A stretch of 64,000 nt of DNA from Pseudomonas sp. CCC3.1 (GTDB lineage Bacteria > Pseudomonadota > Gammaproteobacteria > Pseudomonadales > Pseudomonadaceae): contig NZ_CP133778.1 of assembly GCF_034347405.1 (NCBI RefSeq), positions 3,844,001-3,908,000 of the forward strand. The letters are read 5' to 3'. The notes under the pieces were generated by a model. It had not been told where the DNA came from. It did no database searches and saw nothing but the letters and a program-made list of their open reading frames with translations. Shown here piece after piece: positions 15,315-23,625 of the stretch; positions within the stretch are counted from its first letter, which is position 1, and each line of letters begins with the position of its first letter. Both the position numbers and the translations under genes were made by a program.

Positions 15315-15421
15315 TGCGCCCAGCTACAAGGAAAAGTTTTAAACAACGTCAAAAATTGGCTGTTTCAAGAATAAAAACTTCTCATCAGAGCCAACTTCTG
15401 GTACAAAGTTAGCCGCTTTGA

Positions 15422-15495
15422 GCGGGTATAGTTTAGTGGTAGAACGAAAGCTTCCCAAGCTTTAGATGAGGGTTCGATTCCCTCTACCCGCTCCA
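15422..15495 (+). tRNA. tRNA-Gly (anticodon CCC)
   Basis: This 74-nt sequence folds into a standard cloverleaf: acceptor GCGGGTA pairs with TACCCGC, anticodon stem AAAGC/GCTTT surrounds loop TTCCCAA, the T arm is GAGGGTTCGATTCCCTC, and CCA is encoded. The anticodon CCC reads GGG glycine codons. No attachment-site duplication was seen around it. The rest of the 359-bp gap (15315-15673) holds only a partial REP arm at about 15600-15631. Confidence 0.97.
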
Positions 15496-15673
15496 CATTT
15501 TCAAGCGCTTTCTGGCTTATCTGCCGACTTCTTGCTTAACCTCCTTCTCCTATATCCCTATTTAACTGAAAGACCGCGACCGTCTATTTACGACTGCCCG
15601 CGGGAGCCGCTGCAAGCTGCGATCTTTTGATAGTCCTGAACAACAGGCAATTGCATTGTGCCTCCCCCTCATC

Positions 15674-16678
15674 TCACAACAAGCTCTCACGCAGTTGTGG
15701 AAAGACCTTTGAAACCTTGTTCAACAAGTAGTCGCCATACTCTCCGTGGAAGGCATGCACATTGGCCTTGTCCCAGCGCTGGGCGCTGTCGTCCTGCTGC
15801 TCAACCACGGGTAAGCCGCCAATCGGTTGCACGCGGGCACGGAAGTTGGGATCGAAGAACAACGGGAACGACAACCGATCGGAGCCCGAGGTGTTGCGTG
15901 CAACACGATGCGGCGTCGAGCGATATAAGCCACCTGTCATGCGATCCAGCATATCGCCGATGTTGCACAAAAATGCGCCTGGGATGGGCGTCGCATCGAT
16001 CCAGCCTTGGGGAGTGCGCACTTGCAGGCCGCCGATGCTGTCCTGATGAAGAAGGGTCAACAGCCCATAATCGGTGTGTTCGCCCACGCCCCATTGCACA
16101 TCCAGCCCCTCTGGAACGGGTTGCGACGGGTAGTTGAACAGGCGGAACAGAATCAATGGGTCGGCCGTGTAGCGATCAAAAAAATAATGCTCGTCCAACC
16201 CCAGGCTCAAGGCGACGCCTTCCATCAAGCGATGCCCCAATTGAGTGACGGCCTGCATGTAAGCCAGGATGGTTTCGCGAAAGTCGACAACATCAGGAAA
16301 CAGGTTGGCGCCATGAACCGGGGTTTTGGCCACGACTTCGGGTGCCGATTCATCCAGCTCAGTCCCCAGGTACAACCCTTCTTTCCAGTCTGGCCGGTTT
16401 GATGTCAGCTCGCCGCCAAGCGGGAAGTAACCGCGCCAGGCGCGCCCACCCAGCTCCATCCGCCAACGCAATTTAGTGGCCTCATCCAGAGCAAAAAACT
16501 CATGGCTCAAGGTTTCCAGCCGCTGCACCAGTGCAGGGTCGACCCCATGCCCGATGACATAGAAAAAACCCTGCTCGCGGCACGCACGGCTGATCTGTTC
16601 AGCGACTTCACCACGTCCGTTTTTGGTAAACAGTGATGCCACATCAATGATAGGTAATTCCTGGATCGCAGTGCTCAT
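15674..16678 (-). CDS. Isopenicillin-N-synthase-like Fe(II)/2-oxoglutarate oxygenase
   Basis: This 334-residue protein has the DIOX_N region (PIIDVASLF, then ACREQGFFYVIGHGVD at residues 30-46) and the 2OG-Fe(II) core. The iron ligands His and Asp are in GEHTDYGLLTLLHQD and the distal His in YRSTPHRV, followed by RLSFPLFFDP, where Arg binds the 2-oxoglutarate carboxylate. The substrate is unknown. It is the last gene, 13 bp behind the ATPase, of an amino-acid ABC transporter operon, so it probably hydroxylates or desaturates the imported amino acid or a derivative. Confidence 0.85.
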   Translation of the reverse strand: MSTAIQELPIIDVASLFTKNGRGEVAEQISRACREQGFFYVIGHGVDPALVQRLETLSHEFFALDEATKLRWRMELGGRAWRGYFPLGGELTSNRPDWKEGLYLGTELDESAPEVVAKTPVHGANLFPDVVDFRETILAYMQAVTQLGHRLMEGVALSLGLDEHYFFDRYTADPLILFRLFNYPSQPVPEGLDVQWGVGEHTDYGLLTLLHQDSIGGLQVRTPQGWIDATPIPGAFLCNIGDMLDRMTGGLYRSTPHRVARNTSGSDRLSFPLFFDPNFRARVQPIGGLPVVEQQDDSAQRWDKANVHAFHGEYGDYLLNKVSKVFPQLRESLL

Positions 16679-16691
16679 GACAACTCAACCC

Positions 16692-17435
16692 TCAAACAGC
16701 AGAAGAAAAAGGTGTGCGGATATCCGCTAAAAATTTCTGCGTGCGCGGATGCTGCGGGTTCTGGAAAAACGCTTCGGCCGGTGCTCGCTCTAGCACCCGC
16801 CCCTGATCCATAAACAACACCCGGTCTGCGACTTCGCGCGCAAAGCCCATTTCATGGGTCACCACGACCATCGTCATGCCATCGCGAGCCAGATCGCGCA
16901 TGACCAACAACACTTCCCCAACCATCTCCGGGTCCAGTGCGCTGGTCGGCTCATCAAACAACATCAGTGGCGGTCGCATCGCCAGCGCCCTCGCGATGGC
17001 CACCCGTTGCTGCTGCCCCCCCGAGAGATTGGCGGCGAAGGCATCCGCCTTGTGCGCAAGCCCCACACGGTCCAGCAACACCATGGCTTCTTTGCGAGCG
17101 TCAGCAACGCTCAGGCCGCGCAGTCGAATCGGCGCCAGCGTGCAGTTTTCCAGCACAGTGAGGTGCGGGAACAGGTTGAACTGCTGGAACACAAAACCGA
17201 TATGTGAGCGAAACTGGTTCAGGTCCAGGCCCTTGGCATGAATGTCTTGGCCATCAATCAGAATGCGTCCGGACTTGATCGGTTCGAGGCGATTGAGCGT
17301 GCGAATCAATGTCGATTTGCCAGAACCCGACGGCCCGCAAATCACCACCACTTCGCCCTTGGCAATGTGCTCGTCGACATCCACCAGCGCGTGGTAGGCG
17401 CCATACCATTTATTAACCTGCTCCAGCCGAATCAT
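16692..17435 (-). CDS. Polar amino acid ABC transporter, ATPase subunit
   Basis: This 247-residue ATPase has Walker A GPSGSGKSTLIR near residue 34, Q-loop FVFQQFNLFPH, signature LSGGQQQRVAIARAL near 138, Walker B LMLFDEPTSALD and switch His in VVTHEMGFA. The FPHLTVLEN segment and overall length place it with GlnQ/HisP-type importers. Its start touches the permease stop by one base. Confidence 0.92.
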   Translation of the reverse strand: MIRLEQVNKWYGAYHALVDVDEHIAKGEVVVICGPSGSGKSTLIRTLNRLEPIKSGRILIDGQDIHAKGLDLNQFRSHIGFVFQQFNLFPHLTVLENCTLAPIRLRGLSVADARKEAMVLLDRVGLAHKADAFAANLSGGQQQRVAIARALAMRPPLMLFDEPTSALDPEMVGEVLLVMRDLARDGMTMVVVTHEMGFAREVADRVLFMDQGRVLERAPAEAFFQNPQHPRTQKFLADIRTPFSSAV

Positions 17436-18148
17436 CAGGCAACCTTGCTGTGGTCAGTTAAGGAAACACGTTGCGTCTGCCGCCGCTCCAGCCAAAAGGC
17501 GAAACGCGACAAGCCAAAGCACAACACAAAATACGTGAGCCCCAGAATCAGGTAGACCTGAGCGGGCATGGTGAACACCTGAGTGTTGATCTGCGAAGCG
17601 ATAAAGGAAATTTCCGATAGGCCAATGATGTAGCCCAACGAGGTCTCCTTGATGGTCGACACAAACTGGTTGACCAGCGACGGCAGCATTGTGCGCAGCG
17701 CCTGAGGCAGGATGACCCAGCGCATCGTGCGCCAATAACCAAAGCCCAGCGAGCGCGAGGCTTCCACCTGCCCGCGATCAAGCCCCTGCACCCCGGCGCG
17801 AACGATCTCTGACAGGTACGCCGCGTCGAAGATCACCAACGCAATCAGCATGGTGGTGAATTGGTCGGTCTTGAAGCCGGTGAGGCTGGGCAGAAAAAAA
17901 TACGCCCAAAAAATAACCATCAATAACGGGGTGCCGCGCACCACAAACACCAGCGCCGTGACCGGCCAACGCAGCCAGCGCCACGGACTGAGTCGCGCCA
18001 ACCCGAACAGCACGCCCAGCGGCATCGCCAACACCAGCGCAGAAGACGCCAGAATCAAGGTCAGTGCCAGCCCGCCGAGTGGTCCGTTGGGGTATTGACC
18101 GACCAGGAAATACACCCAGTACGAATCGATCAACTCTACTGTGGTCAT
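17435..18148 (-). CDS. Polar amino acid ABC transporter, permease subunit 1
   Basis: This 237-residue inner membrane protein has about five helices and the HisM-type EAA loop GVQGLDRGQVEASRSLGFGYWRTMRW near residue 145, which contacts the ATPase. ATG 18148 overlaps the stop of the preceding permease (ATGA), so the two are co-translated as a heterodimeric channel. Specificity cannot be read from the sequence. Confidence 0.9.
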   Translation of the reverse strand: MTTVELIDSYWVYFLVGQYPNGPLGGLALTLILASSALVLAMPLGVLFGLARLSPWRWLRWPVTALVFVVRGTPLLMVIFWAYFFLPSLTGFKTDQFTTMLIALVIFDAAYLSEIVRAGVQGLDRGQVEASRSLGFGYWRTMRWVILPQALRTMLPSLVNQFVSTIKETSLGYIIGLSEISFIASQINTQVFTMPAQVYLILGLTYFVLCFGLSRFAFWLERRQTQRVSLTDHSKVA

Positions 18149-18843
18149 CGTGATTTCGCCTGCACGTAGCGGTGTTGGTACCACGCCGCAGCGCCGGTGA
18201 TCAGCAGCGACACGCTGAGGTAAGCCGTTGTGGCAAAGGCAAAGGATTCAAGGCTGCGAAATGTTGCGGTTTCAACCTGACCGGCCTGATACATCAACTC
18301 GGCCACACCGACCACGGTGGCGATACTGGTGTTTTTCCACAGATTGAGGGTTTGCGAGATCAGCGGCGCAATGGTCACCCGCAAGGCTTGCGGCAAGACC
18401 ACCAGACGCATGCTCGCAAGGTAACCAAACCCCAGGGCTCGCCCAGCTTCCAATTGCACGATGGGGATCGCGCGGATACCACTGCGAATGTCTTCGCTCA
18501 TAAAGGCTGCGGTGTACAGCGTCAACGCGACGATGGCGCTGATAGCCTCAATGTTGCCGGCGTAGAGCCACTCGCGAAAGGACTCAGGCAAAAACTCGGG
18601 CGCCGCGAAATACCAGAACAACATGTGCGCCAGCAGCGGAATATTTCGAATCGACTCGACGTAGGCAAAACCCAGCCATTGCAACGCACGCACAGGTGAC
18701 AGGCGCAGCAAGGCAACCAACAGCGCCAGCGGCAGTGCGCACAGTAACGTGACACAGGCGAGCTTGATGGACAGCATCAAGCCACTGAGCAGCATGTCGT
18801 GGTATTGACCGCTCAGGAGTAACGAATAATCAAAATCCAGCAT
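18145..18843 (-). CDS. Polar amino acid ABC transporter, permease subunit 2
   Basis: This 232-residue membrane protein has the same fold as its partner, with LLSGLMLSIKLACVTLLCAL for the first helix and the EAA loop GIRAIPIVQLEAGRALGFGY near residue 135. I chose ATG 18843, giving the typical N-terminus MLDFDYSLLLSGQYHD; the frame could begin 11 codons earlier. It lies 97 bp behind the binding protein gene. Confidence 0.88.
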   Translation of the reverse strand: MLDFDYSLLLSGQYHDMLLSGLMLSIKLACVTLLCALPLALLVALLRLSPVRALQWLGFAYVESIRNIPLLAHMLFWYFAAPEFLPESFREWLYAGNIEAISAIVALTLYTAAFMSEDIRSGIRAIPIVQLEAGRALGFGYLASMRLVVLPQALRVTIAPLISQTLNLWKNTSIATVVGVAELMYQAGQVETATFRSLESFAFATTAYLSVSLLITGAAAWYQHRYVQAKSR

Positions 18844-18940
18844 CTCGCGCAAAACTCTTGGAGACCGGCTGGCCATTCATTGGCGTTGCCTGGGGTTACC
18901 AGACCAGCAATGTCACGACCAGCCCGCCTAATGGCAGCGG

Positions 18941-19765
18941 TTACTCAACCTGATCGGAGTCGATCTTGAAATGGCGCTCGGCCTGGTTCGATTTGGTGCC
19001 AGGGCCGTACCATTTCAGGTACAACTTCTCGGCCTCACCCGAGCTTTCAAGACGTGCGAGCGTTTTGTCGACGGCCACTTTCAAGTCGCCACTGTCTTTG
19101 GGCAACGCCAGCGCCAGTGCTTCGATGCTGAGGTTTTCAGGGAGGATTGCGTAGCCCTTGGCGGCTGCGCCGATCTTCGCGTAATCGTTAGTCAGAGCCG
19201 ACTCATCATCGACAAAGGCCTTGCCTTTGCCTTGTTGCAAGGCCAGCAGCGCTTGTTGCGAGGTGTCAAACGTCACGACTTTAGCGGTAGGCAGTGCCTT
19301 TAGGATGTTGGGTTCCTGAGTGCCACCTTTCACGGTCAGAATTTTCTCCCCGGCCAGTTGATCAAGCGCGGTAACGCCGCTGGACTTCTTCACCATGGCT
19401 TTTTGCCCAGTAATCAACACTGAATACGAGAAATCGACCAACGCCTCACGCTCTTTGTTGTGCGTCAGCGAAGCGGCCAGCAGATCGACTCGCCCCTGCT
19501 GCAACTCAGGAATGCGCGCCGCTACGGCAATCTGTTTGTAGACCGGCTTGACCCCCAGGTCCTTGGCAATTTCATTTCCCAGATCGATCTCATAACCGAT
19601 GATCTGACGGGTCTTGGGGTCAACGAAACTGTTGGGCTCATCAGTACCCAAGGTACCAATAACGATCTCGCCCTTGTTTTTGATGGCAGCTACATCGGCG
19701 AAAGCGCCTGCGCTCACCAGAAAAAGTGCGGCAGCAACGGCTGAACTCAGAAGGCTAATTCTCAT
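18941..19765 (-). CDS. Polar amino acid ABC transporter, periplasmic binding protein
   Basis: This 274-residue family 3 solute-binding protein has a signal peptide (residues 1-23, cleavage after AFA), the ligand motif IGYEIDLGNEIAKDLGV and the later EALVDFSYSV and GTQEPNILKAL segments. It is the first gene of the operon SBP-permease-permease-ATPase-oxygenase. The promoter must lie in 19766-20055, a 290-bp gap whose inner part (19850-19910) is AT-rich and whose far part is a REP pair. Confidence 0.9.
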   Translation of the reverse strand: MRISLLSSAVAAALFLVSAGAFADVAAIKNKGEIVIGTLGTDEPNSFVDPKTRQIIGYEIDLGNEIAKDLGVKPVYKQIAVAARIPELQQGRVDLLAASLTHNKEREALVDFSYSVLITGQKAMVKKSSGVTALDQLAGEKILTVKGGTQEPNILKALPTAKVVTFDTSQQALLALQQGKGKAFVDDESALTNDYAKIGAAAKGYAILPENLSIEALALALPKDSGDLKVAVDKTLARLESSGEAEKLYLKWYGPGTKSNQAERHFKIDSDQVE

Positions 19766-19934
19766 CCCAGGATCTCAAAAGAAAAACTCAAGAAGGTGGC
19801 CCCAGCCACTGATCAGCAGTGCAGGCCATTAGCCTTGGATACTAGCAATCCGAACTTAAAGAGATAAAAGAACTATTTAATATATCTATATCGCATTAAT
19901 GATTAGCGCAAAGGGCTACAGGCCTCGAAGAGAC

Positions 19935-20041
19935 CTGTAGCCGCTGCCGAAGAATGAGGCTGCGATGGGTGGCGCAGCGACCCCAAACGGCGGTCCTGCG
20001 CTCCGCATCGCAGCCTCGCTTTGCTCTTCAGCGGCTACAAG
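19935..20041. repeat. Inverted REP-like pair
   Basis: An arm starting CTGTAGCCGCTGCCGAAGAA at 19935 is opposed by its approximate reverse complement ending at 20041, with a GC-rich centre. It is the same family as the pairs at 2411 and 46535, and lies between the amino-acid and zinc transporter operons. Confidence 0.78.
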
Positions 20042-20055
20042 AGTGCGATAGACGT

Positions 20056-20943
20056 TTAATTGCCTTTCATGGCCGCCGTCAGCTTATCGACGTTGTAGCG
20101 AAACATCTGCGCGTAGGTGGGTGCCGGGCCATCGGTGGGTGACAGCGATTCAACGTAAAGCTCGCCACCCGGTTGCGCGCCGCTGGCATTAGCGATTTGC
20201 TTGACCAGCCGCGGGTCGCTGGAATTTTCGAAGAAGTAGGTGCTGACGTGTTCTTGCTTGATTTGTTTGATCAACTTGGCCACGTCCGAAGCCGATGCTT
20301 CAGTTTCTGTCGACAAGCCCAACGGCGACAGGAACGTCACGCCATAGGCATCGCCGAAGTAACCAAACGCATCGTGCGAGGTCAGGACCTTGCGTTTGTC
20401 ACTGGGGATTGACTGGACCTGCGCGCGAGCATAAGCATCCAGTTGTTCCAGTTGCTTGATGTACTGCTCGCCCTTGGCTTGATAATCGCGGGCATTGGCC
20501 GGGTCGGCTTTTTGCAAGGCACTGATGATATTGCGCACATAGACTACGCCATTCGCCGCACTGTTCCAGGCGTGCGGGTCGGTGATCTGCTTGCCGTCTT
20601 CCTCCATGCTGCGGGTCTTGATGCCATTGGACAGCACCACCGGCTGGTCTTTGTAGCCCGAGGCCTTGATCAGGCGATCGAGCCACCCTTCAAGGTGCAA
20701 GCCGCTGACAAAAACGATGTCGGCGCGCTTCAAGGCTTGCGCATCGTTGGGCGTCGGCTCGTAGGCATGCGGGTCGCCATTGGGGCCAATCAGTGAGGTC
20801 ACGTGCACATGGTCACCGCCCACGTTATGCACCATGTCGGCGATGACGGTGAACGACGCTACCGCTTCGATGGGTTTGGCCTGAGCAAGACCGGCAATAC
20901 TCGACAATGCGAAAACAGCAGCCAGCAGTGTTAACGGCTTCAT
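20056..20943 (-). CDS. Zinc-type ABC transporter, periplasmic binding protein
   Basis: This 295-residue cluster A-I metal-binding protein has a signal peptide (residues 1-22) and four likely metal ligands: His59 in GDPHAYEP, His124 in TDPHAWN, His190 in LTSHDAFGYF and Asp271 in PTDGPAP. Three His plus one Asp fits zinc binders such as AztC; manganese-type relatives replace the third His with Glu. The His-rich loop of ZnuA is absent. It is last in the operon (small protein-ATPase-permease-SBP), 32 bp behind the permease. A Zur-like palindrome lies upstream of the operon. Confidence 0.85.
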   Translation of the reverse strand: MKPLTLLAAVFALSSIAGLAQAKPIEAVASFTVIADMVHNVGGDHVHVTSLIGPNGDPHAYEPTPNDAQALKRADIVFVSGLHLEGWLDRLIKASGYKDQPVVLSNGIKTRSMEEDGKQITDPHAWNSAANGVVYVRNIISALQKADPANARDYQAKGEQYIKQLEQLDAYARAQVQSIPSDKRKVLTSHDAFGYFGDAYGVTFLSPLGLSTETEASASDVAKLIKQIKQEHVSTYFFENSSDPRLVKQIANASGAQPGGELYVESLSPTDGPAPTYAQMFRYNVDKLTAAMKGN

Positions 20944-20975
20944 TCGAATCCCCTCTTCTTTTTGCGTGTCTGAAA

Positions 20976-21845
20976 TCAGTGGGCGAGATGCGCTTTCGGG
21001 AACAGGCGGCGCACAATGCCGCTGCGCCCGAATAGCAGCGAAAAGACATAAAAGGCGCTGGCGGTCAGCACAATCGCGGGGCCGGACGCGACACCGGCAT
21101 GAAAGGAAACGATCAAGCCAATAAAGCCTGACAAGGTGGCAACCAGCGTCGAGATGATCATTAGCGCGCTCAAGGACGTGGCCCAGAACCGCGAGACGGT
21201 CGCCGGAATTATCATCATGCCCACAGCCATCAATGTGCCAAGTGCCTGGAAGCCCGCCACCAGGTTGAGCACCACCAGCAACAGAAACAGCACGTGATAC
21301 AGCGATCCGCTGCCGCCGACTGCACGCAGAAACCCTGGATCAAAACACTCCAGCACCAGCGGTCGATAAATCAGTGCGAGCACGATCAAGGTAAATGAGG
21401 CGATGCCACCGACCATGAAAATGGCCGGGTTATCGATGGCCAAAATCGTGCCGAACAGCACATGCAGCAGGTCCACGCTGGAACCATGCAACGAGACAAT
21501 CAGTACGCCTGCCGCCAGAGACGTCAGATAAAAACTCGCGAAACTGGCGTCTTCACGCAGGGTCGTGAATCGGCTGACCAGCCCTGACAGCAACGCCACC
21601 AAGAGGCCTGCGATCAATCCACCAAACCCCATCGCAGGCAATGACAGACCTGCAAACAGAAAACCCACCGCCGCTCCCGGCAACACCGCATGGCTCATGG
21701 CATCTCCGACCAGACTCATGCGGCGTAACATCAGCAACACACCCACCGGGCCAGAACCGATACCGAGCGCCAGGCAGGCAATCAGGGCTCGGCGCATAAA
21801 ACCAAACTCGACAAAAGGCTGAATCACCATCTGATAAATCATCAT
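20976..21845 (-). CDS. Zinc-type ABC transporter, permease
   Basis: This 289-residue ABC-3 family permease has about eight helices, with GPVGVLLMLRRMSLVGDAMSHAV near residue 35 and GTLMAVGMMIIPA near 205, as in ZnuB/AztB. It overlaps the ATPase stop by 4 bp. It forms the homodimeric membrane channel for metal delivered by the binding protein. Confidence 0.9.
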   Translation of the reverse strand: MMIYQMVIQPFVEFGFMRRALIACLALGIGSGPVGVLLMLRRMSLVGDAMSHAVLPGAAVGFLFAGLSLPAMGFGGLIAGLLVALLSGLVSRFTTLREDASFASFYLTSLAAGVLIVSLHGSSVDLLHVLFGTILAIDNPAIFMVGGIASFTLIVLALIYRPLVLECFDPGFLRAVGGSGSLYHVLFLLLVVLNLVAGFQALGTLMAVGMMIIPATVSRFWATSLSALMIISTLVATLSGFIGLIVSFHAGVASGPAIVLTASAFYVFSLLFGRSGIVRRLFPKAHLAH

Positions 21846-22597
21846 GACAGCGGCTCCTCATTCATCGCGCAGGGTGTTGCGTCATCACTCCAGTACTCCG
21901 CCATGTTGCGCGCCCGACGCAAATTGTCGGCGTGCAACACGGTTTCGGTGTCGCCCCAGGCAATTGCTTCGCGCGCCATCAGCAACGTAGTGGGGAAGTG
22001 TTTGCGAACCTGGTCTATGTCGTGCAAAACCGCGATCACGGTGCGGCCCTGACCATGCCAGTCGCGGATCAGCTTCAGCAGATCTTGCGTGGTGCGGGCG
22101 TCAATGGCCGTGAAGGGCTCGTCCAAGAGAATGACCGACGCGTTCTGCATCAATAAGCGTGCGAACAGCACCCGCTGGAATTGACCTGATGAAAGCGACC
22201 CGACACTGCGGCTTTCAAACCCTTCCAGCCCTACCGCCAGCAATGCTTCTTGCGCCTGCCGGGCCTGCTCGCGACTGACACCGCGAAAAGCGCCGATGCT
22301 GCGCCACGCGCCCATGATCACCGTGTCTGCAACGTTTAACGGAAAGCTGCGGTCGATCTCGGCCGCTTGCGGCAGATAACCGACATTGCGCAGCGCAAGA
22401 CTGCCGCGATCGACGTGCCCGGCGGCAGGTTTTAACGTACCGGCAATGGCTTTGATCAGCGTCGACTTGCCGGCGCCATTGGGGCCAACAATCGCCGTGA
22501 GGCTGCCGGCCTCAAAACACCCGCTGATGTGGTGTACCGCAGGGCGGCGTTCGTACGTGACGGTAAGGTCATCAAGGCTAATGCTGACAGCACTCAT
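21842..22597 (-). CDS. Zinc-type ABC transporter, ATPase
   Basis: This 251-residue ATPase has Walker A GPNGAGKSTLIK near residue 38, signature LSSGQFQRVLFARLL near 138, Walker B VILLDEPFTAID and switch VLHDIDQV. I chose ATG 22597, which overlaps the stop of a 46-codon frame upstream (ATGA) and gives the standard N-terminus MSAVSISLDDLTVTYERR. Confidence 0.9.
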   Translation of the reverse strand: MSAVSISLDDLTVTYERRPAVHHISGCFEAGSLTAIVGPNGAGKSTLIKAIAGTLKPAAGHVDRGSLALRNVGYLPQAAEIDRSFPLNVADTVIMGAWRSIGAFRGVSREQARQAQEALLAVGLEGFESRSVGSLSSGQFQRVLFARLLMQNASVILLDEPFTAIDARTTQDLLKLIRDWHGQGRTVIAVLHDIDQVRKHFPTTLLMAREAIAWGDTETVLHADNLRRARNMAEYWSDDATPCAMNEEPLS

Positions 22598-22734
22598 GGA
22601 ATAGACACCGCCCATACAATGCCCAGCCACAACACAACCAGAATGGCCAAAGAAACCAGCAGTCGCCTACCCGCAGATTGAGCCAGTGCAGAACCGGCGA
22701 TTACGCCAGCAAGGGGGGATCGAGAAGTCTTCAC
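22594..22734 (-). CDS. Small single-helix membrane protein at the head of the zinc operon
   Basis: GTG 22734 opens 46 codons (start MKTSRSPLAGVIAGSALAQS) with a basic, polar first half and one hydrophobic helix (LLVSLAILVVLWLGIVWAV) near the C-terminus, ending SIP. The stop TGA overlaps the ATPase ATG as ATGA, strong support for real, coupled translation. No upstream start exists in frame because a stop lies in the palindrome. The Shine-Dalgarno is weak (GAGCGA). I do not recognise the family; a small accessory subunit or assembly factor of the transporter is a guess. Confidence 0.5.
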   Translation of the reverse strand: MKTSRSPLAGVIAGSALAQSAGRRLLVSLAILVVLWLGIVWAVSIP

Positions 22735-22753
22735 GCGGGTCGCTCGAAATATA

Positions 22754-22770
22754 ATGTAATGATATTACAT
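22754..22770. promoter_or_regulatory. Zur-like palindrome ATGTAAT-GAT-ATTACAT
   Basis: This perfect 7-3-7 palindrome lies 20 bp upstream of the operon's first start codon (22734). Zur boxes are AT-rich palindromes of similar length and shape (TGTTATANTATAACA type), and zinc uptake operons are their standard targets. The match is to shape, not to every base. A Fur-family paralogue is possible. Confidence 0.6.
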
Positions 22771-22840
22771 CCCGATAATGCGTTATGCCTAGTGAATATG
22801 TGCTACCGATCATCGAACGCTGCACGCCTGGCAGTTCACC

Positions 22841-23476
22841 TCAATCGTTAGTGCTCACCAACCCTGGCAGGGCATGCGCCAAGGCACTGATCGCAAAACC
22901 GATAAACATCACGCCGCACAAACGGGTAATCAGCACTTCATGACGTTGATACAGCGCCCGGACATGCCCGGCCCCCACGATCCCGATCAAGATCGCATAA
23001 GCCAGCGCCCCGCCCACAAAGCTCAAGGCGATGAGCCAAGGCAGCATGGACCAGGTCAGCAGTTCTGCACGCCCTGACAGCAGCGCAGTAAATGTCGCCA
23101 CGGCCACCGGATAGGCTTTGGGATTGGTCAAGCCAAAGATAATACCGTGGGCAAAGGGCTGTCGGGCCGGGCCTTGTTGCGCCCCGCTACTGCGCTTGGC
23201 CCGGACGGCACGCAGGCCCAGCCAAAACAGGTAAAGACCGCTGAGCAGGCCGAGCACATTGAAGGCGGTGCTGCCAAATTCGCGTGCACCGACAATCGCA
23301 ATCAGCGCCGTGCTGCACCAAATCACATCCCCCAACAAATGCCCGCAGAGAAATCCGGCGCCCGCACGACGCCCGCGGGCAGCACCAATACCAAAAACGG
23401 CCAGGACGCCTGGGCCCGGAGTGATGCCATAGATAAAGCCCGAGGCCAGGACGGCCAGCAACAACGAAGGTGTCAT
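22841..23476 (-). CDS. LysE/RhtB-family amino acid exporter
   Basis: This 211-residue inner membrane protein has about six helices and the family N-terminus with PGPGVLAVFGIGAARGRRAGAG (residues 17-38) and GLTNPKAYPVAVATF in the middle. LysE-family members export amino acids or their derivatives by proton antiport. The start ATG 23476 was chosen because it gives the usual short N-terminus (MTPSLLLAVLASGF). It is a single gene, upstream-adjacent to the metal operon but separated by its promoter. Confidence 0.87.
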   Translation of the reverse strand: MTPSLLLAVLASGFIYGITPGPGVLAVFGIGAARGRRAGAGFLCGHLLGDVIWCSTALIAIVGAREFGSTAFNVLGLLSGLYLFWLGLRAVRAKRSSGAQQGPARQPFAHGIIFGLTNPKAYPVAVATFTALLSGRAELLTWSMLPWLIALSFVGGALAYAILIGIVGAGHVRALYQRHEVLITRLCGVMFIGFAISALAHALPGLVSTND

Positions 23477-23625
23477 GCAAAACGCTCCAGAAAAATCAGG
23501 CTTCACGCTTTCCAGTCACCCGTGAAGGGGTTCGATTTTGCACGTTCTGAAACGTTATGTAACCGCGTGTTAAACAAAAGGCTAGGTAACCCCCAACAAA
23601 ACACTGTGTTTAAACAGACAAGGCA

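Noticed and set aside
15422..15495. tRNA-Gly as attachment site for the phage-derived island
   Set aside because: The tRNA is about 3.5 kb from the island, and I found no duplicated 3' tRNA end near 9180 or 11940.
20056..22597. Manganese importer (SitABCD/MntABC type)
   Set aside because: The third metal ligand is His190, not Glu, and the operator resembles Zur; zinc fits better, though not proven.
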